Both the position numbers and the translations under genes were made by a program. A DNA stretch of 64,000 bases from Chaetoderma sp. LZ-2023a. Taxonomy: Eukaryota; Mollusca; Caudofoveata; Chaetodermatida; Chaetodermatidae. Shown one piece after another: positions 31,406 to 42,818 of the stretch (position 1 is the first letter of the stretch; every line of letters begins with the position of its first letter). The notes beneath the pieces are model-generated. The model saw only the letters and a program-made list of their open reading frames with translations, ran no database searches and was not told where the DNA came from. The stretch is taken from positions 51,906,384-51,970,383 of the forward strand of contig CM067367.1 in assembly GCA_034401795.1 (NCBI GenBank), written 5' to 3'.

Positions 31406-34400
31406 GTCCAGTAAAACTACAAATTAACCTAGAACAAATTGCAACAGAATTTATTTCTTTTCTGCGGCATTCATGGGACTGCCAGGTGTCACATATCAAA
31501 AGTACTCTAAAATCCCTCGATGGGAAAGTGGGTAAATTCGCATATTTAGCTACCGCCATTATCCGAATAATGAAACTTCCCTTACCTGCTTCATTCCGCA
31601 AATAAACGAAGTAGAAATGTTGTCTAAGCTCTGAATTTCATGGTCACGGAAGACAATAAGCAATTGGCAATATTGCCTTGAACCACTTGTACAAATTCTC
31701 CAAACCACAGATTAAATATGGTTGTATGCACAGGGCCGGGGTAATTTAAAAAAATTATATTTAAAGTAAGTTTAATTTTGTTTTTCGCTTTTAAAATTTT
31801 ATCTAAAATAAATTGCATTTTAATTTTCACTTTTATCTCACAATTTGAATAAATTTCTATACAATTCAATCAGAATATGGACATGGATTTAGATACATGC
31901 GTTATTTGTAACCAGAGCCTAGAAAATGGCTCACAAACTGTTAAGCTTTGAGTTAAAGGCTGTGACGGTATTAACAATGCTAGCAGAGCCCGTGAAAGCG
32001 ATGTCATAGCTGAAGTAGGACAGAGGGTTCATGTAAAATGTCGACGGGAGTTCATTGATCCCAAGCGGATTGCCCGTGATGCAGAGAAAATTGAACAATC
32101 TCCGCCACCCATGCGAACACTCCGTTCAGAAAGTCCAACATTCAATTTTAGTGAACATTTTTTGCTATGCGGACACCCTGCAAAAATTCAAGATGGAAAG
32201 AAACGTGGCTATGATATTTATCCAGTAAGTACTCATGACTTTCAATGTAGTATTGCCGAGGCCTGTGAGCAGAGAAAAGACGAATGGGGCAAACTTGTAG
32301 CTGGGCGGCTTGCCTTCACGCCAGATTTATGCGTTGTCAATGCAGTATACCATCAAAGCTGCAGCGTAAATTTTCGAACCATGAAAAATATCCCTCAGCT
32401 GCACTCATCTTGCTCATCCCAAAAACATGGAAGGCCAGAAGACTTGGACAGAGTAAGAGCATTTAGTGCGACAATGGCATTTCTTGAAAATAATGATGAT
32501 GAGCAGCTGACCCTGCACGACCTCGTTAATAAAATGCAAGAGTATCTCGATGATAAAGAGAATAAAGCATACAGTACAAAATACATGCAGGATAAAATAA
32601 AAGATAATTATGGCGATGAACTATTTATTAGCACTGTGAATGGTAAGCCAAACGTTGTTACCTTTCGTTCTAAAGCATCTAGTATTTTGACTGACTTCTA
32701 TAAGGAACAGAAGAGAAAGGATTCCAAATCAGAGAGCATGCTAATCATCCAGACAGCTGCCAAACTGCTTAGACACGATATTAAGTTAATTGATTCATGC
32801 ACATCATCTGAAAGCTATCCATCAAGGGAGCAAATGAGCGACCCAGTAAAGGCATTGAATTATTTACCAGAGACACTGCGGGAATTATTGCGGATTTTGT
32901 TTACTGGAAAAGACACAGAAATGAAACAGGCATCAGTTGGACAGGCTATTATGCAAGGAACTCGTCCTAGAGTTATTTTGGCACCTTTGCAGTTCGGGCT
33001 GTCATGTGAGATGCACCATAAATTTGGATCTAGATTTATTGTTGACACCTTGTACAAGCACGGATTTGGATGTTCATACGCGGAGATACAGAGGTTTGAG
33101 CGCAGTGCATCACTTCATGGTGGAGATCTACCACAGCCATTATCAGGCGAGTTCATTCAGTTTGTTGCCGACAATGTGGATCACAATATTTGCACAATAG
33201 ATGGGCATAATACATTTCATGGAATGGGAATCATTGCATCTGTTACACCAGGAAACCTTTCGTGCAAACTTATTCCAAGGATAAATGTAACATCTGAAGA
33301 TATCAAGCCAGTTGGCAAGATCTGTATCAGGAACTTTGAGTCTCAGCATACCAGGAACTTCCCATTGACCTTTAAGGAGTTAACTGCGATGGAACAAACA
33401 GACCCAACAGCTGACATTGACATCCTCTGGGATTTCTCTTTGTTTCTGCGTTCAAGGAGACAGTCATGTTTGTCAAAGATATGTAAAATATTGCATAAGC
33501 AAATATGGAAAGGCTACAGTAGTTTTTGATGGTTATGACCAAGGCCCAGACATAAAAGATGTAACACATAAGAGGCGAACTCGTGGATCAGGCGCAACTG
33601 TTGTACTGACTCCGCAAACAGTTGTAACTCTGAGTAAGCCTGATTTTCTTAGTAACAAGCAGAACAAACATCGGTTCATATCAATCTTAAGCTCATCTCT
33701 CGAACAGGCTGGATGCATAACGATAAAGGCAAGCGGTGGGGCTGATGTCTTAATTACGCAAACGGCTATCTTGGCTTCAAAGTCAACAAATACTGCTCTT
33801 GTTGGAGACGATACCGACCTACTGGTGTTGCTTCTATAGCATACTGATATGAATGGCTGTCAGCTATTTTTCAGACCAGAGCCAAAGCAAAATGCAAAGA
33901 AACCCCGACTGTGGAATATCAAAATGGCAAAGGAAAAACTTGGGTTCTGTTTGTGCTCACAGCTGTTATTTATCCATGCTATCCTTGGCTGTGACTCAAC
34001 ATCTAGGCTTTATGGAATGTGAAAATCTGCATCCCGTAGCAAAATCCAGTGCTGCAAAGAACTCTCTCAAATTGCTGAAGTGTTTACAATGAGTAATGCG
34101 AATAAAGATGACGTGATAAAAGCAGGAGAGAAGGCAATGCTTATTCTATACAATGGCACTTCAATGGATAGTCTAGTTGCTTTGCGGTACAAGCGATTCA
34201 GGGAGAAGGTTGCAAAAAGTTCCAAGTATGTTGAAGCACGAGATTTACCACCAACACCCGCATCCGCAAAGTTTCACAGTCTTCGCGTGTACTACCAAAT
34301 TCAAGTTTGGAGAGGAGATGCTGGAGATATGGATCCAACAGAATGGGGCTGGAAAGTTCTCAACCACCAAATGCTGCCTGTTAAGACTGACATGCTGGCA

Positions 34401-35029
34401 GCACCTGACGATTTACTGTATTCATTTAGATGCAGCTGCAAAACTGGCTGTGAATCAAACAGATGCACCTGTAGAAGACATGGGCTCAGCTGCACATCCA
34501 CCTGCGAAGACTGTAAGGGTCTCAGTTGCTCGAATTCAATAACGCTCATTGAGTAAGATGATTTGGATAATTGATGCAAGATGAAATTAGTAGAAACCAG
34601 GTACCTATGCCATACTATTTCATCTTAGCTTAGCTTAGAAACACACAATACCGTGACATAATAAAATATAATATGTATTGTATCAATATCAATGATGGTA
34701 TTAGGTAAATCCATGCAAGTGGCATAACACAATACATTTAATTTGTGGAGAATGTGTCAATCGTATTCATTTATTACTAAAAAAGTCCAAAAATACCCAG
34801 TCACCCATATATTACATACCGGTTTTAAAGAAATAAAGAAAAATGGATTTTTCAGGTGAAATGGCCCAAATCTGGTAATAATTATGCAAATTTTACCCTT
34901 TCCCCTATTGGAATTTTGGAGGACTTTTGATATGTTGTACATGATGGCCCCCTATACACTGGGCGAGGTAAAAAAATTCTGTTGCAATTTGTTCCGGGTT
35001 AAAATATTTTTGGCCTAGATTGACTGGAC
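31406..35029 (+). mobile_element. TIR element encoding a PIN/FEN-like and CXC-like protein
   Basis: Terminal inverted repeats: GTCCAGT at the outermost end, then AGAACAAATTGCAACAGAATTT (left, 31430-31451) and its complement (right, about 34970-34994). The flanking dinucleotide TA is present on both sides (31404-31405, 35030-35031), and removal of the element keeps the interrupted Polinton frame in register. An alternative reading puts the ends at TTAA further in, but that leaves non-coding remainder in the target gene. One gene (31877-34555) occupies most of the element. Confidence 0.75.
31877..34555 (+). pseudogene. Large mobile-element protein: Cys motif, PIN/FEN-like region, CXC-like Cys cluster
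   Basis: About 890 codons from ATG 31877 to TAA/TAG at 34555, with a TGA near 31949, a frameshift near 33470-33530, a TAG at 33837 and a TGA near 34020. N-terminus: CVICNQ and HVKCRREF, a likely zinc-binding pair. Middle: FVADNVDHNICTIDGHNTFHG. Then VVFDGYDQGP, ASGGADVLITQTA, VGDDTDLLVLL and HAILGCDSTS, four Asp-containing blocks in the order and spacing of metal ligands in PIN/FEN-type nucleases (my inference, not a database result). C-terminus: RCSCKTGCESNRCTCRR..CTSTCEDC, a CXC-like Cys cluster. I recognise this as an abundant uncharacterised family of marine invertebrate genomes. No DDE transposase motif is apparent. Confidence 0.7.
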
Positions 35030-35031
35030 TA

Positions 35032-35180
35032 TGAGCACTGCTACCTATTTGCTTTGCCCACCACATGGTCTACCTATGCTCACCTATTCCCGCGGTTCCC
35101 GCTGGATATGACTAGGTTTAAGACATATGTATACACCAACAATGTCTCTGTCACTCACATACCTAGAGAGCAAAGAGCTA
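35032..35180 (+). pseudogene. Polinton gene 3' part, split by the nested element
   Basis: Continues the frame of 31275-31403. It encodes an aromatic-rich segment (YLFALPTTWSTYAHLFPRF) and ends in TGA near 35192, overlapping the start of the next gene. With the 5' part it would be roughly 95 residues. Unknown. Confidence 0.45.
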
Positions 35181-35603
35181 GGTGATCTCGCTCACTTGGG
35201 CGAGGCACGCCTCAGTTCAGATGAGACTATTGCCCCCATCTCCTTACTAGACTTCGATGAGAGGGGGGAACCTCGAGAGATCCGAGGTACCATCCTAGCC
35301 AGAGATCTCATCAGAAACACTGACACGGTAGGACAATCAGCCATCAACAAGGCCAAGACTGTATACAAGGGGATGGGCATAAAAGACAGGGCAGTAATGC
35401 GAGGTATGCTCAGAGTCGATGAGGCTGGTGCCATCAAGGGTATGGCAGAGTCTTATACACAGGACCTGGTTAAGAATCTCATTAATCCACGGAGCTCATT
35501 CCAACAAGATGGGGAGAATCTCAAGGTAGGCACTATCGGCCTGAGCCATATCACATGGATGGCCAAGCGAATGCAACAGCAAAGCTCCAACTACCCGAGA
35601 TAA
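35139..35603 (+). CDS. Polinton hypothetical, about 154 residues
   Basis: An unbroken frame; either ATG 35127 or 35142 could start it. Acidic N-terminal region (LESKELGDLAHLGEARLSS), a middle DFDERGEPREIRGTILARDL, then a helical Lys/Arg-rich second half ending KRMQQQSSNYPR. A short coding-like tail in another frame (to about 35625) suggests a small shift near the 3' end. Position between the structural-type gene and the ATPase fits a virion-associated or assembly protein, but this is inference. Confidence 0.5.
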   Translation, partial: TMSLSLTYLESKELGDLAHLGEARLSSDETIAPISLLDFDERGEPREIRGTILARDLIRNTDTVGQSAINKAKTVYKGMGIKDRAVMRGMLRVDEAGAIKGMAESYTQDLVKNLINPRSSFQQDGENLKVGTIGLSHITWMAKRMQQQSSNYPR

Positions 35604-35649
35604 AGAAGTCGGGATTCTTTGGCCTACCATTTAAGATCACATAATAAGC

Positions 35650-35937
35650 ATGGCTGCCCGAGCTTGCATCATACGGATACTCGAGGTGTTAGACACTGCA
35701 GGTACTGACACAGGCCCTCTGCGTTACCTTCTCAGCTGTTGTTGGGCTTTCATGCTTGACGCCTCTATCGCATCCTTCATATCCGCCGGTGGTACAACGC
35801 TACCCACACAGCAGGCAAAAGAGCTGGTACAGGTAGTACTGCCATTTAATCTCCCAGCTATAGACGAGGCTACAGTCAGACAGGTGCTCGCCATCCTTCA
35901 TGAACACGTGCAACATGTCAGTGCAATACAGCAGTAG
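35650..35937 (+). CDS. Polinton hypothetical, 95 residues
   Basis: A complete frame, MAARACIIRILEVLDTAG.., helical with hydrophobic stretch YLLSCCWAFMLDASIASFISAGG, then ELVQVVLPFNLPAIDEATVRQVLAIL. It overlaps the ATPase start by about 15 bases (ATG at 35900 or 35915), suggesting co-expression. Unknown function. Confidence 0.5.
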   Translation: MAARACIIRILEVLDTAGTDTGPLRYLLSCCWAFMLDASIASFISAGGTTLPTQQAKELVQVVLPFNLPAIDEATVRQVLAILHEHVQHVSAIQQ

Positions 35938-36532
35938 ACCAAATGATGCCGGTCAGGTGGTGCTGATCATTGCCCAATCAGGACATGGGAAAAACATCTT
36001 GCTGCAGGCCCGGCTCACCGAACATCTTCAGTCTCGATACATCCTCCTGGTGTCTGACTCTGCCACTGAGGTGGTCGACAATAATGATCAGTGGTACAAC
36101 AGTTCAATCACCAAGATGCACAACCTGCAAGCACCGATGGAGAAGCTGCGCGCAGCTCGACTAACTGAATCACTTGTTCTAGTTATCGACGACCCGCGAT
36201 GGACCAGAAGACAGTCACATACCTCAGAAACATCATCAGACACAATCGGCACCCAAAGACCACTGTCTTCATCCGCTTTCAGAAGTACACCCATGAGATA
36301 TCGCCAGATATCTGGCACAATACGAGGCTCCTGTACTTTAGCTCAAAGATTGGTCATGCCCTGCTTGAGACGATATACTACAGCCTGACCCTAAAGAAGA
36401 TCAAGCAAGACTCTATCGCAGGCGTGCAGAAGGTTGCATATCTATACCTCTTCATCTGCAGCAACAAGGAGACAAGAAGCTCGCACACTTCAAGCCGTCA
36501 CTGGAGAAGGCTCAGAACTTCAGCTACAAGTT
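35915..36532 (+). pseudogene. Polinton packaging ATPase (FtsK/HerA type), frameshifted
   Basis: P-loop NTPase expected to pump DNA into capsids. Walker A is IIAQSGHGKN near residue 20-30; the usual Thr/Ser after GK is Asn here. Walker B is SLVLVIDD at about 36170-36195, just before a one-base shift near 36195. The next frame continues LRNIIRHNRHPKTTVFIRFQKYTH, WHNTRLLYFSSKIGH and a helical end to 36534. About 205 residues in all, in the range for these ATPases. The Asn substitution and the shift both argue for a dead gene. Assignment is strong by motif spacing and by position next to the polymerase and small structural genes. Confidence 0.75.
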
Positions 36533-36599
36533 GAATTCTGCCAGGAAGCTCACATGTCAGTCGGGCCGATATGCACAGCTGTGCTGATGTCAGCCAGGA

Positions 36600-37497
36600 T
36601 GTTTTTTTCAGGCTTGAGGAACTTCGTCCGTGGTCTCTGCTACTTGTGAAACTTCGTCCACAGTTTCCGCTGCTACATCTGTAGACTCCGTTGACCCAGA
36701 GGGTTTGGGTAGGTGTTTCTGAAAATCTATCCACTGAGAGTCAGATGCTATGGCTCTATTCTTCTGAAAATTCTCGCGGAAGATCAACTTCGCCCATGCC
36801 TTCTTAACATTTAACTTCAGGTATTGTTTTTGATGAGGTAGTCCTGGTAGTTCATCTCGAGGAACTCCTCCTCTTTCGTTGAAGATGGGCTCAACCGTCT
36901 CCATATGGCCAGCAGCCAACCCTTCCCCTCTACTTTCGTTGTGACCAGTGGCATGCCCAGTCTCACGGCTTCCAGTCACATGTGTACCAATCTTCTCTCA
37001 GAAGTAATCAATGACCCCAGCATGTATATCATCCAACATCCGGTGTTCATCAATAGCGTGGATATCGCGGATATCGAATATGCCAGACCACTTCCCTACA
37101 GTTAGGAGATCTTTGGGATCAACTCTAGCCTTCTCGAGAGCTAGAATTACAGGACTCTTAGTGGGTGTCCTGGGGAGATCTAGTGACCTGCGCTGGGCAC
37201 TGTCAAACTTCTGGTAGAGCATCCGAGTCAATAATTCCTTCGTACTACGTGCTGGTGTGGTCTCCTCTATGACAGTCAGTATCTTCACAGCAAACGGAGG
37301 TGGGACCTTGGCTCGCTCATGGATAATGTTGACATCACGAAGTAGTCGTTGGACCCTGTCAATGGGCACGCTCTTTGGGAGCGGGGTGTGGCTACCATCT
37401 GGTTTCTTCTTGGAGGCGGTGTGGCCACCAACTGGTTTCTTCTGCCCTCCAAAGATGAGCGGCTGGAGAACTTTAAAAACCTGTATATACAGATGTT
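36600..37497 (-). pseudogene. Polinton minus-strand hypothetical with one stop
   Basis: One frame from about 37497 (or the ATG at 37369) to 36605, interrupted by a stop near 36997. N-terminal Lys/Pro/Gly-rich tandem units (KKPVGGHTASKKKPDGSHT) are followed by a helical PIDRVQRLLRDVNIIHERAKV region and RTPTKSPVILALEKARVDPKDLL. After the stop there is a His/Glu/Gly-rich linker and KKAWAKLIFRENFQKN, ending in a Thr/Glu-rich tail. Close to 290 codons. The 5' end overlaps the start of the plus-strand capsid-like gene, an unusual antisense overlap. I cannot assign a function; a DNA-binding or core protein is possible from the basic N-terminus. Confidence 0.45.
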
Positions 37498-38379
37498 AAA
37501 CATGCAGCACTATGTACAGCATCCAGATGGGGCAGTTGAACACGCGACCTAGCACCACACTGATCCTCGGAAGGACTGTCTGACAGTCATTCGGCCTATT
37601 ATCCATGATGCGAACCCTTTATCCACAGCGGGGAAGTTCAATGACTTCGCCCTCTTTGGACAAATCCATGAGATTAGGAGCATGACGCTCAAGTTCAAGC
37701 TTAAGAGCACAGTGGTAAAGGAGGTAGAGCTCCCGCAGGTGGTGAGTAGGTGGGAGATTATGTAGAGCAACAACACCCTGGACACCACCTATGTGAACGA
37801 TGAGAACTGGGACCTGGCTCCACTGGCTCGTGGACCTTACTATTATGCGAAGGGGAAAGGGTGCTATGCCAACGGATGTAATGATGGCTTCACTTCCCAC
37901 ATCCGTATGCTCAGGAGATGGCTGTCGTCGTTCCGACTGGCATTCATTCCAGGGTATGGGTGAGAGGGTTCACTGTTGTGGTGGAGACATCCAACGCTGA
38001 GGTTACTAGGCTGATAGGACAGAAGCCTGTCAATGCCATTCAGCAATCCTCTGTGGCCCAACCATTGGAACGACTATGATCTGAGGACAGACTTACATCC
38101 GATTCCCTGGTTTGGTATTTGTTTGAGGCTGGCGAGTTGGAGGATGGACGTAGGCAGACGACTGACCCCAACTGGTCGATAGACGTACACCAGATTGACA
38201 TGTATGTGGATATGGCTGGACAGCCTACGCTGTACTACCTGGCACATCAGCACGGGGTGCAGAGCAGTCCTAGTCGGCCGTTTATGCGAGACGAGCTCCA
38301 GTTTATCCCTACAGACACCCAACTACCTCCACCAGGAGTGCTTACGTCGAGTAGACATCCTCCACTGACTGTTGGTTGA
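37461..38379 (+). pseudogene. Possible Polinton capsid protein, three stops and a frameshift
   Basis: A plus-strand gene of about 300 codons, starting near the ATGs at 37490-37508. Stops lie at 37550, about 37760 and about 38080, and a one-base shift near 37958. Readable parts include CLTVIRPIIHDANPL, FNDFALFGQIHEIRSMTLKF, NDENWDLAPLARGPYYYAKG, RGFTVVVETSNAEVTRL and PNWSIDVHQIDMYVDM, with a Pro-rich end. Strand-rich composition, size and position between ATPase and polymerase fit a single jelly-roll minor capsid (penton-like) protein. This is inference from context; no diagnostic motif is available by eye. The major capsid gene, normally about twice as long, is not seen. Confidence 0.4.
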
Positions 38380-38539
38380 TGTCACATGATGCTCATACAT
38401 TACCCAGCAGCTCTTCAACATTCCATTGGAGTGATGGCATCCTTGTGACCATAAGCCAGGGTGTAAATACCATCGGGAGCGATCCATCACTTTGTGTCTG
38501 AGGGGCTGAGGCTTGTCTTGTTTTGGTAGACCCTATAGA

Positions 38540-41500
38540 GGTGGTGACCCTCACTTTGCAGCATGTTCATACCATGGTGGAAGACCTTTAGCTCGAAGAG
38601 GCATTCCTTGTACCATGGCAAATCACTCTAACCACAAGCCTGTGCACACGCTTTGCCTTCTTGATTTCCTGCTCATCCGATCACTTGATGGAGTACATCT
38701 ATGGGTGCGGACCAACAAACTCCTGGATTGGCACCCCAGCACACTCATCCTTCATCTTACCTGGAACCTTCTTGTTGGCAGTACTGTGCAGTGGGTGTGT
38801 TACTGGGTAGTCGATTGTATCATAGAGGTCGCTCCTCGCAGCCATATCAGCATATATATCTTCTGCCTGAATTTCCAACAAAAGACTATCAGTGTCAGTA
38901 TACAGAAGTTCACATTGTGTGTCATATTGCTCTTTAAGATGATTAGATGATTATAGTAGAAGTCATACATATGGTGCTTCGAGAGGATCAGGATGGACAT
39001 TCCCACATAGACAGGGCGGTTCAGCAGCAGGATCGTCTTGTACATGTGGAGAGCAGCTAGATCATCATCGAACAACTTTTCCCGGGAGAAGTTAGGCTTG
39101 GCTATTAGGTGGCACAGCTTGTCCTCATCGGATGACCACACTAGCTTGACATCCACTAGCTTGCGCAAGTTCTCCGTTGTCTTTCCGAAGACAGCGTTAG
39201 TCATCAGCTCGTAGAGCTCCTTCTCAAAGTCACTGTTGGTCTTCTTACAGAGCTCTGAGTTTAACCTTATATATGGCTCCATCCACGGTGACTGATTGAA
39301 GCATAGAAGGCTGTGTATTTTCTTCAACCTCATACCCAGGCGGAGGTAGTGCTTTATGTTGTGGTAGCGTAGGACATAGCGCTCTTTGTCTCTCAGGTTA
39401 GGCACCAGTTTTTCTGCTTTTGTCTCTGCTATCGACTCGCCCAATGCACACTGATACTCTGAGAGCCACTCTCCCGTCAGCTTCATCCATTCAGGCATCA
39501 GCGGGTAGGCATTGTGCATGTCATGCAGCTCTTGTGGGTACTCAAGATCAACCTCTAGGATGTAGCACTTTTCATCATCATCGGGATGTTGTGTAATCTT
39601 TATGGCTAGCAATGAGTCATCAATGTCCTGTTTTGTAGGAACGACCCACTCGAATCCACTAGTTGGCAAATGTTGACTCATTGCCCAAACATACAGATTG
39701 TTAGCATCCAGATACATGATGTGGCTTGTCGGACGTTGTGTATTATAGCCAGCTAAGTCACGGGCCAATAGGTTGTTTGCCTTAGCATAGCGTTTACTGA
39801 CCATTGATACACCACCCCTGAGTCCTTTCTCTATGAAGAGGTGCATGTCGTAGTCAGTGAGGAGCTCCAGCTCCACACCTGTCTTCCTTAGAAGTGCATC
39901 GCAGCTCAACCCCAGGCTCGTGTAATAGTGTGCTGGGTCCAGATGATACTGCTGGAGGCACGTGATGCGGAAGTTCTCAAAGACATCTGCAAGGAGCAGA
40001 GTGTCGGACTGCAGATAGAGCTCATGATAGTCTCCAATGGTCTGGCAGCCGAATTGGGCCCAGACAGCATGTGCGTGGTTGTAGTCGCTATCAGATATTC
40101 CCTCGCCAGAGAGTTTACTGTAGAAAGCAACTTGAGGTGGGAGAGAGGTCTCATTGAAACGGTGTCACCCATCCATGTACTCATAGGGGTATACACCTTT
40201 GCGGAGCAGGAGCTCATGCTTGGCAGTACTAGGTTCATACTGTTTTGTAAGTGGGAACATTGGGGAACTAGCTACCAGCTTGTCAAGTGATGCTGAGAGG
40301 AACTGGGCTGAGTCGATGAACCGCAGCCGATGGAGGCTGAAGGAGATGTACTTCTCCATATTGTTGGGGATGCACTTGTTGTCCCTCTGTTTGAGCGATG
40401 GCCTGCATGATGAGGTGAGAATCATACCCATGCAGGTTGTGGAACACGACTGGGATAGTGGTGGCTTCTTGTCCTGCCGAGTCGAGGCGCAGCTTTAGAT
40501 TACACACATGGTGTGCTGCTCCCCGGTAGAGACCAGTGATGTGGCAGTGATCTCTGACACTATCTATGATTCCATCATGAGTTAATGGTCTGTCGCACAC
40601 ATGGCAACTGACTGCGGTTTTATGAGCTTGCCAGTCCTCTCTAGTCATCTCCATCGGCTTAGGGTGGGCGAGCATGGTCGTTATCTTCTCTTCCCATGCC
40701 AATCGATCCAGGAAGTGCTTAGCTGCATCTGCTCCTCGATACAGCACTGGTGGTTCACTGGCACCGTCCCAGTGGACCACAATGTATGAGAACCCACAGA
40801 TCTCATGGTGTTGCGTTTCCTGTGTGATGCTCTGAGCCGGATTCGCCTCTGGCCCCTCACTCTTGGTTGTTATGGCTTCACAGTCGGCATAGATGATGAA
40901 TGGCACCTTGAGTTGCTTGTGGTAGTTGGTGAACTGTAGCATCTGTCCTCTGTAGGCATTCTTATACGCATTGGTCTGTCACTGATACCACAGCACTCCG
41001 GTTTGTGCTTGATGAAAAGGTCTTCACGAGAATAGCAATGTAGGCAACGTTCACAAAAATGTTTACGTTCGCTATGCCTACTCTGGTCACGGAGCAGACG
41101 ATTCAGATCCTTAATCCAGGTATAGTGTTGCTTGCCGCCCTTGTTGCAGTGGATAGACACCCTTGTCATGCCCAAATACATTAATGGCCTGGCCATTCTG
41201 CTGCTCTACATGCTTAAGCTGGTGTAGAGGGGTTGGAGAGTCTACACTGCTGATGTCAAGGGTGTCCCAGTGCCCTAAATACTTCTATGACCGCTAGGGA
41301 TTCCTGTCTGCAGGATAAGCAGCAGTCAAGAGAGACCAGTGAAGACAGTGGTCATCATTATTCTGGACATTAACCACAGCCCGTTTTCGCTTAATCGAAG
41401 CAGGGAAATCGGTGTAGGACCCACCACGTAGTGGTTGATATCTGGCGATGTTGAGGTACAATGCATCAACCTGGTCGACTGGCTAGCCAGACCCCTCGCG

Positions 41501-42141
41501 GATGTAGTTCTCAAGGCCTTGCAGCACCTTGCCTTTGGCCTCTTTCACAGCCTCGCTAATATCGCTTGCCTTCAGGATGGCATGCTTCTTAGACCAGAAC
41601 GGGGGATTTGTGGTGACCTCCGTCCCGTCATTCTTCTTGTGAAGGGTGATCTTGAGAGCAAGGCTGAACTTCACCCCCTTCCCACCAACTTTCTCCCGAT
41701 CTTGTCCAGGTTTTTATCCAGGAAAGCTGTTGGATCTTTTTCCCCATGTCCAGGAAGTTCCCATCCCCGCAGATAGTTCTTGATTGCATGTGGGACCTTC
41801 ACAAATCCTGGGGGTATGTCCCTCATTTCCTGGAATAAAGCATCAAGAAAATTGTTGATCTCCTCATCTGTGAACTTGGGTGGGGTTTTTAGCTTTGGGT
41901 GGGGGTGTTTCTCGGAAGTGGTTGGTAGCTTCCTGCGTGCGGCTGGGTTTGGCTTCTCGGAAGTGGTTGGCAGCTTCCTGCGTGGTGTTGGCTTCTCGGA
42001 AGTGGGTGGCAGCTTCCTGCATGGGGCTGGGGTTGGCTTCTTGGGAAGGAGAGATGCCAGGTTTTCGGCATAAGTGGTACGTCTAATAAGCCCCTGCTGC
42101 AACAATCTCGCCAAATTTTGAAGTACTTCATCAATGTCCAT
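38540..42141 (-). pseudogene. Protein-primed DNA polymerase B (Polinton), multiple lesions
   Basis: About 1,190 codons on the minus strand, in several frames. N-terminus (42141-41680): Lys/Pro-rich, with three imperfect RRKLPTTSEKPNP-type repeats. Then FWSKKHAILKASDI, a VNVQNNDDHCLHWSLL segment near 41350 and Cys/His pairs in KHFCERCLHCY. Exonuclease motifs: PFIIYADCEAI (about 40900; DxE), FHNLHGYDSH (40441-40415) and YLQSDTLLLADVF (about 40015). A second Cys/His cluster (CHVC..DHCH..HVCN) lies between Exo I and II. Polymerase motifs: YLDANNLYVWAM (A, about 39708), MTNAVFGKT (B, about 39200) and YTDTDS (C, 38902-38885, in another frame after a shift near 38945). All catalytic Asp residues survive, but stops and shifts leave it inactive. 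It would replicate the element using a protein primer. Confidence 0.9.
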
Positions 42142-42145
42142 AGCA

Positions 42146-42555
42146 GATATTTACCTATACAGTTGCGTTTCTCTAATATGGGGATTTTGATGGTATCACC
42201 CTTTACTCATAGTGGATTTGTAGTGGAAGTTTTGTACTTTCCTGGCGTGAATAAACTTATGATCCTGTAGGTCAAAATGGATGATATTTACCTATACAGT
42301 TGCGTTTCTCTAATATGGGGATTTTTTATGGTATCACCCTTTACTAATAGTGGATTTGTAGTGGAAGGTGTGTACTTGTCTGGCGTGAATAAACTTATGC
42401 TGTAGGTCTAAATGGATGATATTTACCTATAGTGTTGCGTTTCTCTAATATGGGGATTTTTATGGTACCACCCTTTACTAATAGTGGATTTGTAGTGGAA
42501 GTTTTGTACTTGTCTGGTGTGAATAAACTTATAATGTTGTAGGTCTAAATGGAAG
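42146..42555. repeat. Three tandem ~136 bp units upstream of polymerase B
   Basis: Units start at 42146, 42283 and 42418 (GATATTTACCTAT..GTTGCGTTTCTCTAATATGGGG) and end GAATAAACTTAT..GGTC.AAATGGAT. Differences are a few bases per unit. The part nearest the polymerase start matches the leader at 18346-18400, so the 5' leader/promoter-proximal segment has been multiplied. Confidence 0.9.
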
Positions 42556-42818
42556 TTTTGTACTTGCCCGGCATGGTCTGAACTCGGCAAATACCTGTGT
42601 CCCCTCTGTTCTGACCTGTTTTGCCAACCCACCTCCCTCCTGTAGCTGCCGATCCACGATCGGCAGCTCTCACCAATTAAAACAGTCTACAACAGTTGGC
42701 CTCCTACATTACATGTGACCGCCTATGTTCTGACAGCCCACCTCCCTCCTGTAACCGCGGATCATGGATCGGAAGGTCCCACCACATTCTGTTCTGAAAC
42801 ACCCTATATATAACTACT
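42556..42818 (-). promoter_or_regulatory. Polinton right terminus with TATA box
   Basis: Minus-strand reading starts AGTAGTTATATATAGGGTGTTTCAGAACAG. The terminal ~28 bases match 18445-18416, and identity ends at 42818. Inside are two copies of CCACCTCCCTCCTGTA..GCxGATC, one including the palindrome GCTGCCGATCCACGATCGGCAGC. Polinton termini are known to start with AG. The neighbouring 6 bases (GATGTC, 42819-42824) would be the target duplication; I found no matching left end. Confidence 0.65.

Noticed and set aside
31420-35004. TTAA-bounded (Kolobok/piggyBac-type) limits for the 31-35 kb element
   Set aside because: TTAA does occur beside the inner repeat on both sides, but the outer GTCCAGT arms also match and only the TA boundary restores the interrupted Polinton frame. 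Kept as an alternative, not preferred.
39906-40238. 110-codon minus frame inside the polymerase region
   Set aside because: Shadow; the Exo III motif and adjacent polymerase sequence are in the neighbouring frame.
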